A stretch of 64,000 nt of DNA. Source: Micromonospora eburnea (lineage in GTDB: Bacteria; Actinomycetota; Actinomycetes; Mycobacteriales; Micromonosporaceae). Positions within the stretch are counted from its first letter, which is position 1. Every line of letters starts with the position of its first letter. Positions 25,794 through 34,073 of this stretch are shown in pieces. The stretch is taken from positions 124,001 to 188,000 of the forward strand of contig NZ_FMHY01000002.1 in assembly GCF_900090225.1 (NCBI RefSeq), given 5' to 3'. The notes under the pieces are model-generated. The model was not told the DNA's origin, ran no database searches, and was given only the letters and a program-made list of their open reading frames with translations. The translations under genes and the position numbers were made by a program.

Positions 25794-26735
25794 GTGGACA
25801 CCGATCTCACGGCTGCCTACGACCGCTGCCGCGAGCTGCACCGACGCCACGGCCGGACCTACTATCTCGCGACAAGTTTGCTGCCCGCATGGAAACGGCG
25901 GCATGTTCACGCGTTGTACGGATTCACCCGCTACGCCGACGAGATCGTCGACCGGACCGAGGAGTTGCCGCCGGCCGAGCGCGCCGCCCGGCTGCGGGAG
26001 TGGTCCGCCCGCCTCGCCGCCGGGCTGCACGGTGAACCGGTCGACGACCCGCTGCTCCCGGCGGTGCTGCACACCATCGCCGTCTTCGACCTGGACCACG
26101 CCGACTTCACGTCGTTCCTGCGCAGCATGGCGATGGACCTGACGGTCGCGTCCTACCCGACCTACGCCGACCTGCTCGACTACATGGAGGGCTCGGCCGC
26201 CGTCATCGGCACCATGATGCTGCCGATCCTGGGCAGTTCCGACCCGGCCGCCGCCCGGGAGCCGGCCCGCCAGCTCGGCCTGGCGTTCCAGCTCACCAAC
26301 TTCATCCGGGACGTGGCCGAGGACCTGGGCCGGGGTCGGACGTACCTGCCCGACGAGGACCTGGCCCGGTTCGACGTCACCCGGGACGACCTGTTCGCGG
26401 CCCGGGCGGCCGGGTACGCCACCCCGAAGATCCGCGAGCTGGTCGAGTACGAGGTGACCCGCGCCCAGGCCCACTACGCGGCCGCCGCGCCGGGCATCCC
26501 ACTGCTGACCGCCGCCTCACAGTCCTGCATGCGCACCGCGTACGCGCTCTACGGCGGGATCCTGGACGAGGTGGCCGCCCAGGACTACGACGTCTTCGTG
26601 CGGCGGGCCCGCGTACCCGGGCCGCGGCGGCTGGCGGTGGCCGCGCGGTCCCTGCTCACCCCGGCCGGCACGCCGGTCGCGGTCCCCGGCCCGGTCGAAA
26701 GGAAGGGCCCCTTATTAACGCCTGGCGTTGTATAG
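25794..26735 (+). CDS. crtB: Phytoene synthase CrtB
   Basis: CrtB condenses two GGPP molecules to phytoene. The 313-residue protein has YYLATSLLPAWKRRHVHALY, the first Asp-rich motif in YGFTRYADEIVD, YMEGSAAVIGTMMLPI, and the second Asp-rich motif in QLTNFIRDVAEDLGRGRTYL. The start is GTG 25794 after GGGGGGAA. The last dozen codons (KGPLLTPGVV) lie inside a palindromic repeat, so the C-terminal tail was probably added or changed by repeat insertion. No GGPP synthase or lycopene cyclase is in the window, so upstream and downstream steps must be encoded elsewhere. Confidence 0.95.
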   Translation: MDTDLTAAYDRCRELHRRHGRTYYLATSLLPAWKRRHVHALYGFTRYADEIVDRTEELPPAERAARLREWSARLAAGLHGEPVDDPLLPAVLHTIAVFDLDHADFTSFLRSMAMDLTVASYPTYADLLDYMEGSAAVIGTMMLPILGSSDPAAAREPARQLGLAFQLTNFIRDVAEDLGRGRTYLPDEDLARFDVTRDDLFAARAAGYATPKIRELVEYEVTRAQAHYAAAAPGIPLLTAASQSCMRTAYALYGGILDEVAAQDYDVFVRRARVPGPRRLAVAARSLLTPAGTPVAVPGPVERKGPLLTPGVV

Positions 26736-26746
26736 GGGCCCCCTCC
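26701..26746. repeat. Dispersed palindromic repeat (copy B) overlapping the crtB end
   Basis: GGAAGGGCCCC and GGGGCCCCCTCC form arms around TTATTAACGCCTGGCGTTGTATA. The minus strand of the repeat at 15412 aligns over nearly all of this, including TTAACGCCTGGCG. It encodes the crtB C-terminus and probably terminates crtB and the convergent gene at 26756. Confidence 0.8.
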
Positions 26747-26755
26747 TAACTTACG

Positions 26756-27856
26756 TCAGAGGCAGGAGTGCAGGGCATCGACCAGTTCGTCCAGCCGATC
26801 GTGGTCGGCCAGGCGGGACGTCACGTACGCGAGGGTGTAGCCGCGCTCCGGATCCGCCCAGGCGCTGCTCCCGCCGATCCCGCCCATGCCCCAGCTCCCG
26901 TCCGGCTCCCACTGCATGCCCAGCGTCCAGTACGCCCGCCGGTCCAGCACCAGGTCCGGCCCGTCGTACTGCACCCGGGTCGCCTCGGCGACCAGTTCCG
27001 GAGCGAGCAGGCGTACCCCGTCGAGGGTGCCGCCGGCGAGCAGGCCCGCGTAAAAGCGGGCCAGGGCGGTGGCCGTGGCGTGCAGGTTCACCGCCGGCAC
27101 CTCGGCGCCCCGCCAGAGTGGGCTGTTCACCACGGCCAGGTCCAGGCCGCCGGCCGGGTTGCCGAGTGCCCGGGCCCGCAGCGACCCCGGCTCGCCCAGC
27201 ATCCGGGTCGGCCAGTCGGGATCGGCGTACGACAGGTCGGCGCAGCGCCGCTGGTCGGCCGGGCCGAGGCCGAAGCCCAGGTCGAGGCGCCACGGCCCGG
27301 CGATCTCCTCGGCCAGGAACCGCCCCACCGGCCGCCCGTCCACCCGGCGGACCAGCTCGCCCACCAGGTGCCCGTACGTCCAGGCGTGCTCGCCCGCGAC
27401 GCTGCCCGGCGTCCACTCGGGCGCGGCGGTGGCCAGGTCGGCGCAGAGCAGCGTCCAGTCGGCGACCGCCTCGGCGGGCCGGGGCACCGGAAACGCCGGC
27501 AGCCCCGCGGTGTGGCTGAGCACCTGCCGCACGGTGGCCGGGGTGCGGAACTCCGGCCAGTACGCGGAGACCGGCGCGTCGAGGTCGACCCGCCCCCGGT
27601 CGACGAGCATGAGCAGGCAGAGCGCGGCCACCGGCTTGCCGACCGAATAGACGTTGACGAGGGTGTCCGGTCGCCACGGGTCGGTGGCCGCTGCCGCCGG
27701 TACGACCGCGCCGGGCGCGACCGCCGAGCGGGTCCCGCCGACCAGGTCGACCACCGGCTCACCGTCGTACCGGATGGTCAGGGCCGCGCCGGTCTCCCGG
27801 CCGGCGGCGAACAGGTCGTGGAAGCAGTCCCGGACCGGGGCGAAGCGCGCGTGCAC
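26756..27856 (-). CDS. Serine hydrolase, beta-lactamase/D-aminopeptidase family
   Basis: A 366-residue cytoplasmic protein of the class C beta-lactamase-like fold. The nucleophile motif S-x-x-K is in LVNVYSVGKPVAALCLLM. The Tyr motif is in AWTYGHLVGELV, where Asn is replaced by His, and LSHTAGLPAFPV is the conserved segment between them. The third motif is probably in SWGMGGIGGSSAW. No signal peptide is seen, so an intracellular esterase or peptidase is more likely than a secreted beta-lactamase. The substrate is unknown. It is divergent from the FAD oxidoreductase gene with 92 bp between starts. Confidence 0.85.
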   Translation of the reverse strand: MHARFAPVRDCFHDLFAAGRETGAALTIRYDGEPVVDLVGGTRSAVAPGAVVPAAAATDPWRPDTLVNVYSVGKPVAALCLLMLVDRGRVDLDAPVSAYWPEFRTPATVRQVLSHTAGLPAFPVPRPAEAVADWTLLCADLATAAPEWTPGSVAGEHAWTYGHLVGELVRRVDGRPVGRFLAEEIAGPWRLDLGFGLGPADQRRCADLSYADPDWPTRMLGEPGSLRARALGNPAGGLDLAVVNSPLWRGAEVPAVNLHATATALARFYAGLLAGGTLDGVRLLAPELVAEATRVQYDGPDLVLDRRAYWTLGMQWEPDGSWGMGGIGGSSAWADPERGYTLAYVTSRLADHDRLDELVDALHSCL

Positions 27857-27948
27857 CCGGCCACGGTAGGTGGTCGGTCCGGGGGCCGGCGCGGGAATTC
27901 CGGCGCGGCCGGGTCGCGACGTACGCCGGGGTGCGGAATGCTGGCGGG

Positions 27949-29436
27949 ATGGCGGAGCCGGAACTGGTGGACGTGGTCGTGGTCGGGCTCGGCGTCGGCG
28001 GCGAGGAGGTGGCCGGGCGGCTCGCCGAGGCTGGCCTCACGGTCGTCGGGATCGAGCGGGAGCTGGTCGGCGGCGAGTGCCCCTACTGGGGCTGTGTGCC
28101 GAGCAAGATGATGATCCGGGCGGCGAACGCCCTGGCCGAGGCGCACCGGGTCAATGACCTGGCCGGTTCCGCGCAGGTCCGGCCGGACTGGGCGCCGGTG
28201 GCCAAACGCATCCGTGAGGAGGCCACCGACACCTGGGACGACCGGGTGGCGGTCGAGCGGTTCACCGGCAAGGGCGGCCGGTTCGTCCGGGGCAGTGGCC
28301 GGCTAGACGGCCCGGACCGGGTACGCGTCGGCGACCAGGTCTTCCAGGCCCGGTACGGGATCGTGCTGGGCACCGGCACCCGCCCCTCGATCCCGCCGAT
28401 CGACGGTCTGGCCGACACCCCGTACTGGACCAACCATCAGGCCATCGAGGTCGAGGAACTGCCGGAGTCGCTGCTGGTGCTGGGTGGGGGCGCGATCGGG
28501 CTGGAGCTGGCGCAGGTCTTCGCCCGGTTCGGCGTACGGGTGACCGTGATCGAGGCGGCCGACCGGGTGCTCGCCATCGAGGAGCCGGAGGCGTCCGAGG
28601 CGGCCGCCACGGCGCTGCGCGCCGACGGGGTACGGATCGAGACCGGGGTACGGGCGCGGCGGGTCAGCCACGACGGCACCACGTTCACGGTGCAGGCGGA
28701 CGGCAGCACGTTCACCGGCGAGAAACTGCTGGTGGTGACCGGTCGCAAGGCGCACCTGGAAGAGTTGGGGCTGGACACCGTCGGCGTGGACGCCGCCCAG
28801 CGCTACCTGCCGGTTGACGGGCGGATGCACGTCACCGAGGGGATCTGGGCGGTCGGCGACCTGACCGGCGAGGGCGCGTTCACCCACATCGCCATGTACC
28901 AGGCGGCGATCGTCGTCGCCGACGTGCTCGACCACATGCGACGGACCAGGGGCGGCCCGGACGCCAGCGGCACCGCCAGTGTGGTCGGTGGCGCGGCCGG
29001 GGTGGTCAGCGCGGTCGGCGGGGCGATGAGCGCCGGCGGGTCGACCGCCGCGCCGGGCAGCGTCCCGCACGCCGACTACCGGGCATTGCCCCGGGTCACC
29101 TTCACCGACCCCGAGGTGGGCGCGGTCGGCCTCACCGAGCAGCAGGCCCGCGAGCGCGGCGTCAACGTCCAGGTCGGGTACGCGGACCTGACCGCCTCCG
29201 CCCGGGGCTGGATCCACAAGGCCGGCAACGCGGGCTTCGTCAAGCTGGTCGCCGACGCCGACCAGGGCGTCCTGATCGGTGCGACCTCGGTCGGCCCGGC
29301 CGGTGGCGAGGTGCTGTCCGGGCTGGTGGTGGCGGTGCACGCGGCGGTCCCCGTCAGCCAGCTCCGGCACATGATCTATGCGTACCCGACCTTCCACCGA
29401 GCGATCGAGGACGCGCTGCGCAACCTGCGTGAGTAG
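27949..29436 (+). CDS. FAD/NAD-dependent pyridine nucleotide-disulfide oxidoreductase
   Basis: A 495-residue flavoprotein of the dihydrolipoamide dehydrogenase/mercuric reductase family. FAD-binding VVVVGLGVGGEEVAGRLAEA leads to the redox pair in GGECPYWGCVPSKMM (CxxxxC). The NAD fold is LLVLGGGAIGLELAQVFARF and the second FAD contact is IWAVGDLTGEGAF. Near residue 340 a run of Ala, Gly, Ser and Val (ASVVGGAAGVVSAVGGAM) of about 40 residues is inserted before the dimerisation domain. At the C-terminus the HPT-x-x-E pattern of lipoamide dehydrogenase is AYPTFHRAIEDAL, so the usual catalytic His is shifted or absent. It stands alone, with no dehydrogenase-complex subunits nearby. The substrate is unknown. 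Confidence 0.87.
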   Translation: MAEPELVDVVVVGLGVGGEEVAGRLAEAGLTVVGIERELVGGECPYWGCVPSKMMIRAANALAEAHRVNDLAGSAQVRPDWAPVAKRIREEATDTWDDRVAVERFTGKGGRFVRGSGRLDGPDRVRVGDQVFQARYGIVLGTGTRPSIPPIDGLADTPYWTNHQAIEVEELPESLLVLGGGAIGLELAQVFARFGVRVTVIEAADRVLAIEEPEASEAAATALRADGVRIETGVRARRVSHDGTTFTVQADGSTFTGEKLLVVTGRKAHLEELGLDTVGVDAAQRYLPVDGRMHVTEGIWAVGDLTGEGAFTHIAMYQAAIVVADVLDHMRRTRGGPDASGTASVVGGAAGVVSAVGGAMSAGGSTAAPGSVPHADYRALPRVTFTDPEVGAVGLTEQQARERGVNVQVGYADLTASARGWIHKAGNAGFVKLVADADQGVLIGATSVGPAGGEVLSGLVVAVHAAVPVSQLRHMIYAYPTFHRAIEDALRNLRE

Positions 29437-29451
29437 TTACGCGGTAACCGC

Positions 29452-29485
29452 CGGAGGCCCCGGCGCGCATGCGCCGGGGCCTCCG
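29452..29485. terminator. Bidirectional terminator
   Basis: CGGAGGCCCCGGCGC and GCGCCGGGGCCTCCG pair perfectly over 15 bp with a 4-base loop (GCAT), between convergent stops at 29436 and 29500. Confidence 0.92.
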
Positions 29486-29499
29486 CGTGAGATGTCGGG

Positions 29500-31077
29500 T
29501 CAGCTCAGGCTGGACCAGAACGCGTACTGGTGGTCGCGGATGAACTCAGTCGACTGCCAGCGCCCGGAGGTCAGCGACTGCACGTGCGGGCGTCGCTCGG
29601 TGAACCGCTGCCAGCCGCCGTCCCCGCCGCCGTTCGGGTCGCCGTCCTCCGCGAACCGGGTCCACCCGCCGATCATCCGATCGGCGAGCCGGTCCTGCTG
29701 CCGCGTCCGCGGCACGAAGAGATCCATGTCGAACAGGTACGCCAGCTCGGCCATGTGCTGCGCCCGCCACGGGAAGCTCGGCTCGCCGTAGCCCACGTAC
29801 CACGGCGTCTGCTCCTCGGCGAACTCGAACATGTACGTCCTCGTCCACCTCGACAGCAGTTTCGCGGTGTCGTAGGTCGGCGTCGCCCAGTTCCGGTCGG
29901 TTCCGATGGTCGACAGGGCCAGCCCGGCGGAGTTGTCGTGGCCGGACAGGGGATAGTGGGCCAGGATCGCGTCGGCGTCGGTGCCGTACTCCTCGCGGAC
30001 CGCCGGCTCGTAGCCCTCCGCCGGGATCGGCGTCCCACCCGAGTTGAGTTCCAGCCCGGCGTACCGGCCGTTCTCCTCGTCGTGGTTCACGCCGACGAGC
30101 ACGGGGACGCGGTGGAACCGGCCGGTGCGGAACGCCTCGGCCGGGCTCAGCGGCAGCAGCGGCGTGCCGGACACCGGGCGCGGCTCGCCCCACGGCCCGT
30201 ACGCGGCCAGCAGGTCGGCGACGGTGGTCTCGGACGACCGCAGGCAGGCGGCCACGTCGGCGGCGTCGTCGCAGCCGACGGCCTTGATCACGCCGGCACT
30301 GTCGGCCTCCGCCTCGGCGCGGGTGCGGGCGCCGCCGGTGGCGCAGGGCGCGCTCTGGATGATCGCGCGGTCGAACAGGCCCGCCGACATCGGTGAGGCG
30401 AGGTGGTCGCAGACCGCGTACCCGCCGCCGGACTGGCCCATGATCGTGACGTTGTCGGCGTCGCCGCCGAACCGGGCGATGTTGGCCCGCACCCAGCGCA
30501 GCGCGGCCTGCTGGTCTTCGAGGGCCAAGCTGCCCGAGCCGTACGCCGAGCCGCCGTCGAGCGACGGGTGGGTGAGGAAGGCCATGACGCCGAGGCGGTA
30601 GTTCATCGACACCACGACCGCGTTGGCGGCGAGGCGGTCCGGCCCGTACATGTCGCCGGTGCCGAACATCATGCTGCCGCCGTGGATCCAGACGATCACT
30701 GGCAGGTCGTCGCCCTTGCGGCCGGGCGTGGTGACGTTCAGATACAGGCAGTCCTCCGCCTCGCTGGGCACGCCGATGGGCAGGCCGACCGGCTGCGCGC
30801 AGGCCGGGCCCGGGCGGGTGGCGTCGCGTACGCCGGACCAGGGTGCGGTGGGCTCGGGTGAGGTCCAGCGGCCGGGCGGAGCGGCGTACGGGATGCCCTG
30901 GAACGAGCGGAGGCCACCGTGGACGGTGCCGCGGACCGCGCCCTTGTCCGTGGTGACGACGGCGGGGTCGCCGGGTGCGGCGACGGCCGGCGGGACGACG
31001 CCGATCGCGGTGGCGGCCAGCGCGGCGGCGGCAAGGCACCCGAGGGTGCGCTTCCGAAATCGGCCGGGGGTGTCCAT
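29500..31077 (-). CDS. Secreted type B carboxylesterase/lipase
   Basis: A 525-residue exported alpha/beta hydrolase. The signal peptide RKRTLGCLAAAALAATAIG is followed by cleavage near AVAAPG. The type B signatures are SEAEDCLYLNVTTPG, the oxyanion hole VIVWIHGGSMMFG, and the nucleophile elbow NVTIMGQSGGGYAVCDHLAS. The acid and His are expected in NHDEENGRYAGL and YSVGYGE-like downstream segments but were not fixed by eye. ATG 31077 has AGGAGA six bases upstream. It is divergent from a TetR gene, with operator-like palindromes between, which suggests induction by an ester substrate. Confidence 0.9.
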   Translation of the reverse strand: MDTPGRFRKRTLGCLAAAALAATAIGVVPPAVAAPGDPAVVTTDKGAVRGTVHGGLRSFQGIPYAAPPGRWTSPEPTAPWSGVRDATRPGPACAQPVGLPIGVPSEAEDCLYLNVTTPGRKGDDLPVIVWIHGGSMMFGTGDMYGPDRLAANAVVVSMNYRLGVMAFLTHPSLDGGSAYGSGSLALEDQQAALRWVRANIARFGGDADNVTIMGQSGGGYAVCDHLASPMSAGLFDRAIIQSAPCATGGARTRAEAEADSAGVIKAVGCDDAADVAACLRSSETTVADLLAAYGPWGEPRPVSGTPLLPLSPAEAFRTGRFHRVPVLVGVNHDEENGRYAGLELNSGGTPIPAEGYEPAVREEYGTDADAILAHYPLSGHDNSAGLALSTIGTDRNWATPTYDTAKLLSRWTRTYMFEFAEEQTPWYVGYGEPSFPWRAQHMAELAYLFDMDLFVPRTRQQDRLADRMIGGWTRFAEDGDPNGGGDGGWQRFTERRPHVQSLTSGRWQSTEFIRDHQYAFWSSLS

Positions 31078-31143
31078 GGTGGCTCTCCTGTCGGTGGACG
31101 GGGACCGGAAGTGGTCGTGCCGGGAACCGTAGATCAGATTTGG

Positions 31144-31179
31144 GCGATCGCGCAAGACGATTGCCTAAGGCGATCGCCT
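31144..31179. promoter_or_regulatory. Putative TetR operators between esterase and regulator
   Basis: Two copies of the palindrome GCGATCGC start at 31144 and 31170, 26 bp apart. The second is embedded in the perfect 12-mer AGGCGATCGCCT (31168-31179). Both lie in the 129-bp divergent region between starts at 31077 and 31207. Operator function is inferred from position and symmetry. Confidence 0.55.
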
Positions 31180-31206
31180 GAGACACTTGCTCAACGGGTT
31201 GCTACC

Positions 31207-31794
31207 ATGCCGACCATGGGAAACCGCGAAGCGCTCCTCGCCGGGGCCAGGACCTGCCTGCTCGACAAGGGCTTCGACCGCACCACCGTGCGCGACATCG
31301 CCACCACGGCGGGGGTCAGCATGGCCGCGATCGGCTACCACTTCGGTTCGCGGGAGAACCTGCTGTTCCAGGCCCTGTTCTCGATCCTCGACGAGTGGGG
31401 TGACGTCGCCGGGCGTGCGCTCGTCCCCGCCGACGAGCCCGACACGAACCCCGCCGAGGCGTACGAGCGGATGTGGGACGAACTCCTCGCGCAGGCTCGT
31501 ACCCACCCGAAGATGTGGCTCGTCTCCGTCGACCTGTTCCTGCGGGCGCAGCGGCAGCCCGACCTGCTGCCTCAGCTCACCGAGGGCATGCGGCAGGGAC
31601 GCAGCGGCACGGCGGCGATCCTGGAGAGCGTCCCCGAGACCGAGGTGTCGGAACGGTCCGTACGCACGCTCGGCATGGTCCAGCTCGCGCTGATGTCCGG
31701 CGTGATCATGCAGACGCTCTCCGACCCCGACAACCCCGTCACCGGCGCCGACGTGGTCGCCGGGCTGCGCGCGCTGGCGAAGATCACTGGTTGA
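31207..31794 (+). CDS. TetR family transcriptional regulator
   Basis: A 195-residue repressor. The N-terminal helix-turn-helix reads REALLAGARTCLLDKGFDRT, TVRDIATTAGVSMAAIGYHF and GSRENLLFQAL, the standard TetR pattern. The C-terminal ligand domain is helical and includes WDELLAQARTHPKMWLVSVD. ATG codons at 31207 and 31216 are both possible starts. It probably controls itself and the divergent esterase through the palindromes at 31144-31179. The inducer is unknown. Confidence 0.92.
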   Translation: MPTMGNREALLAGARTCLLDKGFDRTTVRDIATTAGVSMAAIGYHFGSRENLLFQALFSILDEWGDVAGRALVPADEPDTNPAEAYERMWDELLAQARTHPKMWLVSVDLFLRAQRQPDLLPQLTEGMRQGRSGTAAILESVPETEVSERSVRTLGMVQLALMSGVIMQTLSDPDNPVTGADVVAGLRALAKITG

Positions 31795-31821
31795 CGGCCG
31801 GCCCTTCCCCGCCTCGCGCCG

Positions 31822-32586
31822 TCACTCGGGCGCGGTGCCGTGCCGGCCCGCGCCGGCGGTGAACCGGTTGGCTCCCTTCACCCCGTCGGTGATCAGGGAC
31901 TCCATGCCGAAGGCCAGCTCGGTGGCCATCGCCTCCGGCTCGGGCAGGCCGACGCCCGAGAGCAGCGCCGCCCGGTCATTGCGCAGGCAGGTCCGCGGGT
32001 GCCGGGCGATCTCGGCGGCCAGCCGCTCGGCCTCCGCCCGGGCCGTACCCGGCTCGACCAGCCGGTTGACCAGGCCCATCGCGTACGCCTCATCGGCGGG
32101 CACCGGCCGGCCGGTGAGGATCAGGTCCATGGCCCGGCTCTCGCCGATCAGTCGCGGCAGCCGGACCGTCCCGCCGTCGATCAGTGGTACGCCCCAGCGC
32201 CGGCAGAACACCCCGAGCGTCGCGTCCGACTCGGCGATCCGCAGGTCACACCAGAGCGCCAGTTCGAGGCCGCCGGCCACGGCGTACCCGGAGATCGCGG
32301 CGAGCACCGGCTTGGACAGGCGCATCCGGGTCGGCCCCATCGGGCCGTCGCCCTCCGGTTCGACCCGGTTGCCTCGGGGCGTACCGATGGCCTTGAGGTC
32401 GGCTCCCGAGCAGAACGTGCCGCCAGCACCCCAGAGCACGGCGACCGCCGCGTCCGGGTCGGCCTCGAACGCGCGGAACGCGTCCGCCAGGGCCCGAGCG
32501 GTCGGGCCGTCGACGGCGTTGCGGGCCTCCGGCCGATCCATGATCACCGTGGTCACCGGCCCGGCGTGCTCGACGCGTACCCCCAT
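31822..32586 (-). CDS. Enoyl-CoA hydratase/isomerase family protein
   Basis: A 254-residue crotonase: TVIMDRPEARNAVDGPTARA, GTFCSGADLKAIGT and ISGYAVAGGLELALWCDLRI carry the oxyanion hole. DGGTVRLPRLIGESRAMDLI and DEAYAMGLVNRLVEPG follow. ATG 32586 is chosen because upstream in-frame sequence is shared with the unrelated DUF397 region. It converges with the TetR gene, 28 bases apart. It belongs to a different subgroup from the crotonase at 16757. The acyl-CoA substrate is unknown. Confidence 0.9.
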   Translation of the reverse strand: MGVRVEHAGPVTTVIMDRPEARNAVDGPTARALADAFRAFEADPDAAVAVLWGAGGTFCSGADLKAIGTPRGNRVEPEGDGPMGPTRMRLSKPVLAAISGYAVAGGLELALWCDLRIAESDATLGVFCRRWGVPLIDGGTVRLPRLIGESRAMDLILTGRPVPADEAYAMGLVNRLVEPGTARAEAERLAAEIARHPRTCLRNDRAALLSGVGLPEPEAMATELAFGMESLITDGVKGANRFTAGAGRHGTAPE

Positions 32587-32651
32587 CGGGTCAGCATGCC
32601 CTCGGCGGCGGCACCGCGCCAGGGGATCGGCGCGGTGCCGCGCGGCCCGGG

Positions 32652-32843
32652 TCAGGTGCGGGTGGGTGGTTGGGTGAGGAAGGTGCGCCAGGCGGTGGGG
32701 GTGAAGGTGAGGGTGGGGCCGGTCGGGTCCTTGGAGTCGCGGACGGCGACCAGGCCGGGGAGGTTGTCGGCGACCTCGACGCAGTTGCCGCCGTTGCCGC
32801 TGCTGCGGCTGCTCTTGCGCCATCGGGCGCGGGTCAGGTCCAT
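32652..32843 (-). CDS. DUF397 protein, second tandem copy
   Basis: A 63-residue protein reading MDLTRARWRKSSRSSGNGG, CVEVADNLPGLVAVRDSKDP and LTFTPTAWRTFLTQ. W-x-K-S-S-x-S-x-x-x-G-x-C-V-E-V is the DUF397 signature. It is about 92% identical to the copy at 32927, differing only at a few positions. DUF397 genes usually sit beside an XRE/DUF5753 regulator, as here, and some act in Streptomyces differentiation. Confidence 0.93.
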   Translation of the reverse strand: MDLTRARWRKSSRSSGNGGNCVEVADNLPGLVAVRDSKDPTGPTLTFTPTAWRTFLTQPPTRT

Positions 32844-32926
32844 GCCCCTGTGCCTCTCGTGACGTGTGGCCGCTCTGCCGGATCGCGCGCCGTGGCCCGC
32901 GCTCCGGTGGGCCGCTGAAGGTCGGG

Positions 32927-33118
32927 TCAGGCGCGGGTGGGCGGTTGGGTGAGGAAGGTGCGCCAGGCGGCGGGGGTGAAGGTGAGGGTGGGGCCGGTCG
33001 GGTCCTTGGAGTCGCGGACGGCGACCAGGCCGGGGAGGTTGTCGGCGACCTCGACACAGTCGCCACCGTTGCCGCTGCTGCGGCTGCTCTTGCGCCACCG
33101 GGCGTCCGTCAGCTCCAT
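32927..33118 (-). CDS. DUF397 protein, first tandem copy
   Basis: A 63-residue protein reading MELTDARWRKSSRSSGNGG, then CVEVADNLPGLVAVRDSKDP. Its start overlaps the stop of the XRE regulator by ten bases, so the two are translationally coupled. It is nearly identical to the following gene at nucleotide level across 32652-33118, including the spacer start, which points to recent duplication. Confidence 0.93.
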   Translation of the reverse strand: MELTDARWRKSSRSSGNGGDCVEVADNLPGLVAVRDSKDPTGPTLTFTPAAWRTFLTQPPTRA

Positions 33119-33876
33119 GTCTCCGCCACTTCCCTGATTAGATCGACCGACTGCCAGTGGGAGAGCGCCTCGCCGCGCACGTTCTCCCAGGCGGCCATTA
33201 TCGCCGCCAGGTCATCGACATCGCTAACCACTTGTCCCTCAAGCTGGTTGTCGAGGTAGCCGGCGATCCGATGATCCGGGCAGGTGGCGAGCACGAACGG
33301 GCCGTTCAGCCCGGCGTAGGCGCCGACCGGGGACGGCACGACGTGCACCCGGACATGCGGCTCCGCGCAGGCGGCCACCAGGGAGAGCAACTGCTCGCGC
33401 ATGGTCTCCCGGCCGCCGACGGGCCGGCGGAGGATCCCCTCGTCGATCACGGCGGTGAACTGGGGCGGGTCGTCGCGCCGCAGCACACCCTGGCGGGTGA
33501 GCCGGGTCGTGACGTGCCGCTCGATGTCGGCCCGGGGGAGCATGCCGGCCCCGGTGAGCACCGCCCGGGCATACGCCTCGGTCTGCAACAGGCCCGGCAG
33601 CACCACGGACTGATAAGAACGCAGCGCCACCGCCTCGCGCTCGATCTCCTGCCAGGGACGGAACCAGACCGGGTCACGACGTCTCGAAGTGTCGGGCCAG
33701 ATGTCCCCCACGTCCCGGCCGAGCGCCTCGGCCGCCGCCACCCGATGCCGGGCATGCGGGATGCGATTCTCGCTCAGCCAGCGGCCCACCGTCTTCGGGT
33801 CCACGCCCACCCGTTCGGCAAGCGACTCGGTGGTGTACCCGGTCTCGTCGAGCGCCACCCGTAGCGCGTCGTTCAC
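33109..33876 (-). CDS. XRE-type helix-turn-helix regulator with DUF5753 domain
   Basis: A 255-residue protein with an N-terminal helix-turn-helix (ALDETGYTTESLAERVGVDP, KTVGRWLSENRIPHARHR). A DUF5753 domain follows: IEREAVALRSYQSVVLPGLL, QTEAYARAVL, PPQFTAVIDEGILRRPVGG and HVRVHVVPSPVGAYAGLNGP. This is the WhiJ-like family paired with DUF397 proteins in Streptomyces, where the small partner is thought to relieve repression. The start is GTG 33876 with GGGGAGGGA upstream. It leads the operon with two DUF397 genes. Confidence 0.92.
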   Translation of the reverse strand: MNDALRVALDETGYTTESLAERVGVDPKTVGRWLSENRIPHARHRVAAAEALGRDVGDIWPDTSRRRDPVWFRPWQEIEREAVALRSYQSVVLPGLLQTEAYARAVLTGAGMLPRADIERHVTTRLTRQGVLRRDDPPQFTAVIDEGILRRPVGGRETMREQLLSLVAACAEPHVRVHVVPSPVGAYAGLNGPFVLATCPDHRIAGYLDNQLEGQVVSDVDDLAAIMAAWENVRGEALSHWQSVDLIREVAETWS

Positions 33877-34073
33877 GGTCCCTCCCCATTGGACGTCTCG
33901 AATATCTGCCGACCATATCGCTACGCGGTGTACCTGTCCGGCCACCCTCGGCAGCGTGTCGCGTAGGACGGCGCGGCCGGTGGAGGCGAAGGAGCCCGGC
34001 GGTCAGCGTCCAGCGCGGGCCGCCCCGCCAACGACGTCGGGGCGGCCCATCCATCGGTGACGGAGGGAGAGAC

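Noticed and set aside
29546..31186. Second long minus-strand frame through the esterase gene
   Set aside because: It lies in another frame of a gene with clear carboxylesterase motifs and is an Arg-rich shadow.
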